Shown piece after piece: positions 62,053 through 64,000 of a stretch of DNA of 64,000 nt (position 1 is the stretch's first letter; the number at the start of each line of letters is the position of its first letter). Origin of the DNA: Grimontia sedimenti (GTDB lineage: Bacteria > Pseudomonadota > Gammaproteobacteria > Enterobacterales > Vibrionaceae); contig NZ_JAALDL010000002.1 of assembly GCF_011045095.1 (NCBI RefSeq), positions 248,001 through 312,000 of the forward strand. The letters are read 5' to 3'. The translations under genes were made by a program, and so were the position numbers. The notes below the pieces were generated by a model. It searched no databases. It saw nothing but the letters and a program-made list of their open reading frames with translations, and had not been told where the DNA came from.

Positions 62053-64000
62053 ATGGATATCGCACGTTATACCATTGCCAAACGCACCAGTGTTTGGGTG
62101 CTGATCGCCCTCACCCTGATTGGCGGCTATATCAGCTACCTCAAACTCGGTCGTTTTGAAGATCCGGAATTTGTCATCCGTCAGGCGGTGATTGTCACTC
62201 CGTATTCCGGCGCAACAGCGCAGGAAGTCTCTGACGAAGTGACCGATGTGATCGAAGGCGCGGTGCAGTCGCTCCAGGAACTCAAAGAGGTGAAATCCGT
62301 CTCCATGCAAGGCATGTCTGAGGTGACGGTTGAAATCAAACTCGAGTTTGCCAAAAGTAGTGCCGACCTCCAACAGGTTTGGGACAAACTGCGCCGCAAG
62401 GTATCAGACGCCCAAAGGCAGCTACCTCCAGGCGCTGGCCCCTCGATTGTTAACGACGATTTTGCGGATGTGTACGCCCTGTTCTTTGCCGTGACCGGAG
62501 AAGGGTTCAGCGATAAGCAACTGCAGGATTACGTCGATACCCTTCGCCGTGAAATCGTGCTGGTACCGGGCGTGGCAAAAACCGCAACCTTGGCGGAGCA
62601 ACAGGAAACCATCTTTGTCGAGATCTCCAGCGAACGTCTTGCAGAATTTGGTGTGTCTGCAGAGAAAGTCTTCCAAGTGCTGCAAAAGCAAAACCTGGTG
62701 ACGATTGCAGGCACCATCGAAACCCAAGCCATGCGTATTCCGGTGATCCCAAGCTCCAGCATTGATTCCGTTGCCGACCTGAAAAACCTGCAAGTTGCGG
62801 TCGGTGATAACAACACCGTGCTGCGTCTGGGTGATATTGCCAACATCATGCGAGGTTACAAAGAACCTTCCACCATGCTGATGCGATACAACGGCGAGCG
62901 TGCGATCGGCTTTGGTATCTCGAATGTCACCGGCGGTAACGTCGTGGATATGGGTGACGCAGTAAAAGCGCGTCTGGCAGAGTTGGAAAGCCAGCGTCCG
63001 CTCGGCATGGAGCTTAATGTTATCTCCATGCAGTCTGATTCGGTGCGTGATTCTGTCGCGAACTTTATCGACAACCTGATTGCCGCGGTTGCCATCGTAT
63101 TTGTGGTACTGCTGCTGTTTATGGGCGTCCGCTCTGGTGTGATTATCGGCTTTGTCTTGCTACTGACTGTCGCAGGCACGCTCTGCATCATGCTGATTGA
63201 AGATATCGCCATGCAGCGTATTTCGCTGGGTGCGTTGATCATCGCGCTTGGCATGTTGGTGGATAACGCCATCGTGGTAACAGACGGTATTCTGGTGCGA
63301 TTGCAGCAAGAACCGGATGCAGACCGCAAGGTTGTGGTTTCAGACGTGGTGAACGCCACCAAATGGCCTCTGCTTGGCGGCACTGTTGTCGGTATCTGTG
63401 CATTCAGTGCGATTGGTTTGTCGCCATCAGACATGGGCGAATACGCAGGCTCCCTGTTCTGGGTGATCCTGTATTCCATGTTCCTGAGCTGGGTGTTTGC
63501 AGTTACCGTCACACCAATGCTGTGCCATGACTTCCTCAAAGTGAAGCCGGTAAAAGCCGATAAGAAGCCGGGTCGTATGGTGACAGGTTACAAAGCTTTG
63601 CTGACCTGGGTATTGAAGCGCCGCATCATCAGTTGTGCCTTGCTGTTCGGTACAATGGCCGCCGCGATTTGGGGCGTGCAATTTGTTCCACCGGGCTTTA
63701 TGCCGGAATCTCAACGTCCTCAGTTCGTGGTTGATGTTTACTTGCCGCAAGGCTCAGACATCAAGCGCACTGAAGCTGTGGTCGCCGACATTGAGAAAGA
63801 CGTGAAAGCCAAAGAAGGCATTACCAATATCACCAGCTTCATTGGCGGTGGGGGCCTTCGTTTTATGCTGACGTACGCGCCGGAAGCCCGTAACCCAAGC
63901 TATGGCCAATTGCTGATTGATATCGATGATTACACCAAAATCGCCCCGCTTCTCGGCGAACTGCAAAGCGAACTGGATGCGAAATACCCTGACGCTTCTA
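62053..64000 (+). CDS. RND efflux permease, partial (runs off window end)
   Basis: The first 649 residues of an RND-type inner-membrane efflux pump, open to the window end; family members have about 1,030. TM1 is at residues 12-30, followed by the porter domain with DFADVYALFFAVTG. The membrane block after residue 335 has the proton-relay pair in LGMLVDNAIVVTD. Start is ATG 62053 with GGAG upstream. It forms an operon with the adaptor and is likely controlled by the TetR gene. Pumped compounds cannot be named. Confidence 0.9.
   Translation, partial: MDIARYTIAKRTSVWVLIALTLIGGYISYLKLGRFEDPEFVIRQAVIVTPYSGATAQEVSDEVTDVIEGAVQSLQELKEVKSVSMQGMSEVTVEIKLEFAKSSADLQQVWDKLRRKVSDAQRQLPPGAGPSIVNDDFADVYALFFAVTGEGFSDKQLQDYVDTLRREIVLVPGVAKTATLAEQQETIFVEISSERLAEFGVSAEKVFQVLQKQNLVTIAGTIETQAMRIPVIPSSSIDSVADLKNLQVAVGDNNTVLRLGDIANIMRGYKEPSTMLMRYNGERAIGFGISNVTGGNVVDMGDAVKARLAELESQRPLGMELNVISMQSDSVRDSVANFIDNLIAAVAIVFVVLLLFMGVRSGVIIGFVLLLTVAGTLCIMLIEDIAMQRISLGALIIALGMLVDNAIVVTDGILVRLQQEPDADRKVVVSDVVNATKWPLLGGTVVGICAFSAIGLSPSDMGEYAGSLFWVILYSMFLSWVFAVTVTPMLCHDFLKVKPVKADKKPGRMVTGYKALLTWVLKRRIISCALLFGTMAAAIWGVQFVPPGFMPESQRPQFVVDVYLPQGSDIKRTEAVVADIEKDVKAKEGITNITSFIGGGGLRFMLTYAPEARNPSYGQLLIDIDDYTKIAPLLGELQSELDAKYPDAS

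Overview
The window looks like a chromosomal stretch of a marine gammaproteobacterium of the family Vibrionaceae. The genus is inference; Grimontia, Enterovibrio and Photobacterium-like bacteria fit. The evidence is the gene set: napFDABC beside narQP, torCAD with torR, a tfoY-type gene behind a cyclic-di-GMP riboswitch, a PLP-type aspartate decarboxylase (panP), the DUF2947 protein and YnhF. No rRNA, tRNA, CRISPR array, insertion sequence or prophage was seen.

Layout. 1-3.3 kb: small periplasmic protein, YjiH-like membrane protein, nucleotidyltransferase-like protein, DNA-mimic YciU. 3.3-10.2 kb: periplasmic nitrate reductase operon napFDABC (minus) divergent from the nitrate sensor pair narQ-narP (plus), with a NarP-type 7-2-7 site and an FNR-like box between them. 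10.3-13.1 kb: an RTX/calcium-binding secreted protein whose leader resembles a cyclic-di-GMP-I riboswitch with an SD-masking hairpin. 13.4-19.5 kb: peptide symporter, EmrD-like efflux protein, ribA, a hexapeptide acyltransferase lacking its usual histidine, a patatin and YnhF. 20.4-22.0 kb: NSS amino-acid transporter with its 32-residue MetS subunit. 22.1-30.1 kb: a two-component system fused in one operon with an orphan sugar-binding protein, then ugpBAEC for glycerol-3-phosphate uptake. 30.3-34.5 kb: small unknown proteins, panP, a TRAP binding-protein remnant, a possible broken lipoprotein gene and DUF2947.

34.6-40.2 kb: TMAO respiration (torR divergent from torC-torA-torD) with an array of Tor boxes. 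40.7-42.8 kb: purR, then a clear GEMM-I riboswitch and tfoY. 43.2-50.3 kb: a CRP-site-controlled small membrane protein, then an operon of a TVP38/flavin disulfide reductase fusion and ynjBCDF. 50.3-57.1 kb: DsbA-like protein, TTC38-like TPR protein, and a second RTX protein of about 1,536 residues split by a 2-nt frameshift. 57.4-64 kb: DJ-1/PfpI protein, two bacterioferritins, a methyltransferase, and a TetR-RND efflux locus that runs off the end.

Together the region joins anaerobic respiration on nitrate and TMAO with their cognate regulators, nutrient uptake (peptides, amino acids, glycerol-3-phosphate, sugars), and c-di-GMP-linked surface behaviour (RTX protein and TfoY). Starts were revised where a ribosome binding site or family alignment argued against the longest frame. 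All product names rest on recognition of motifs and family resemblance by eye, not on searches.
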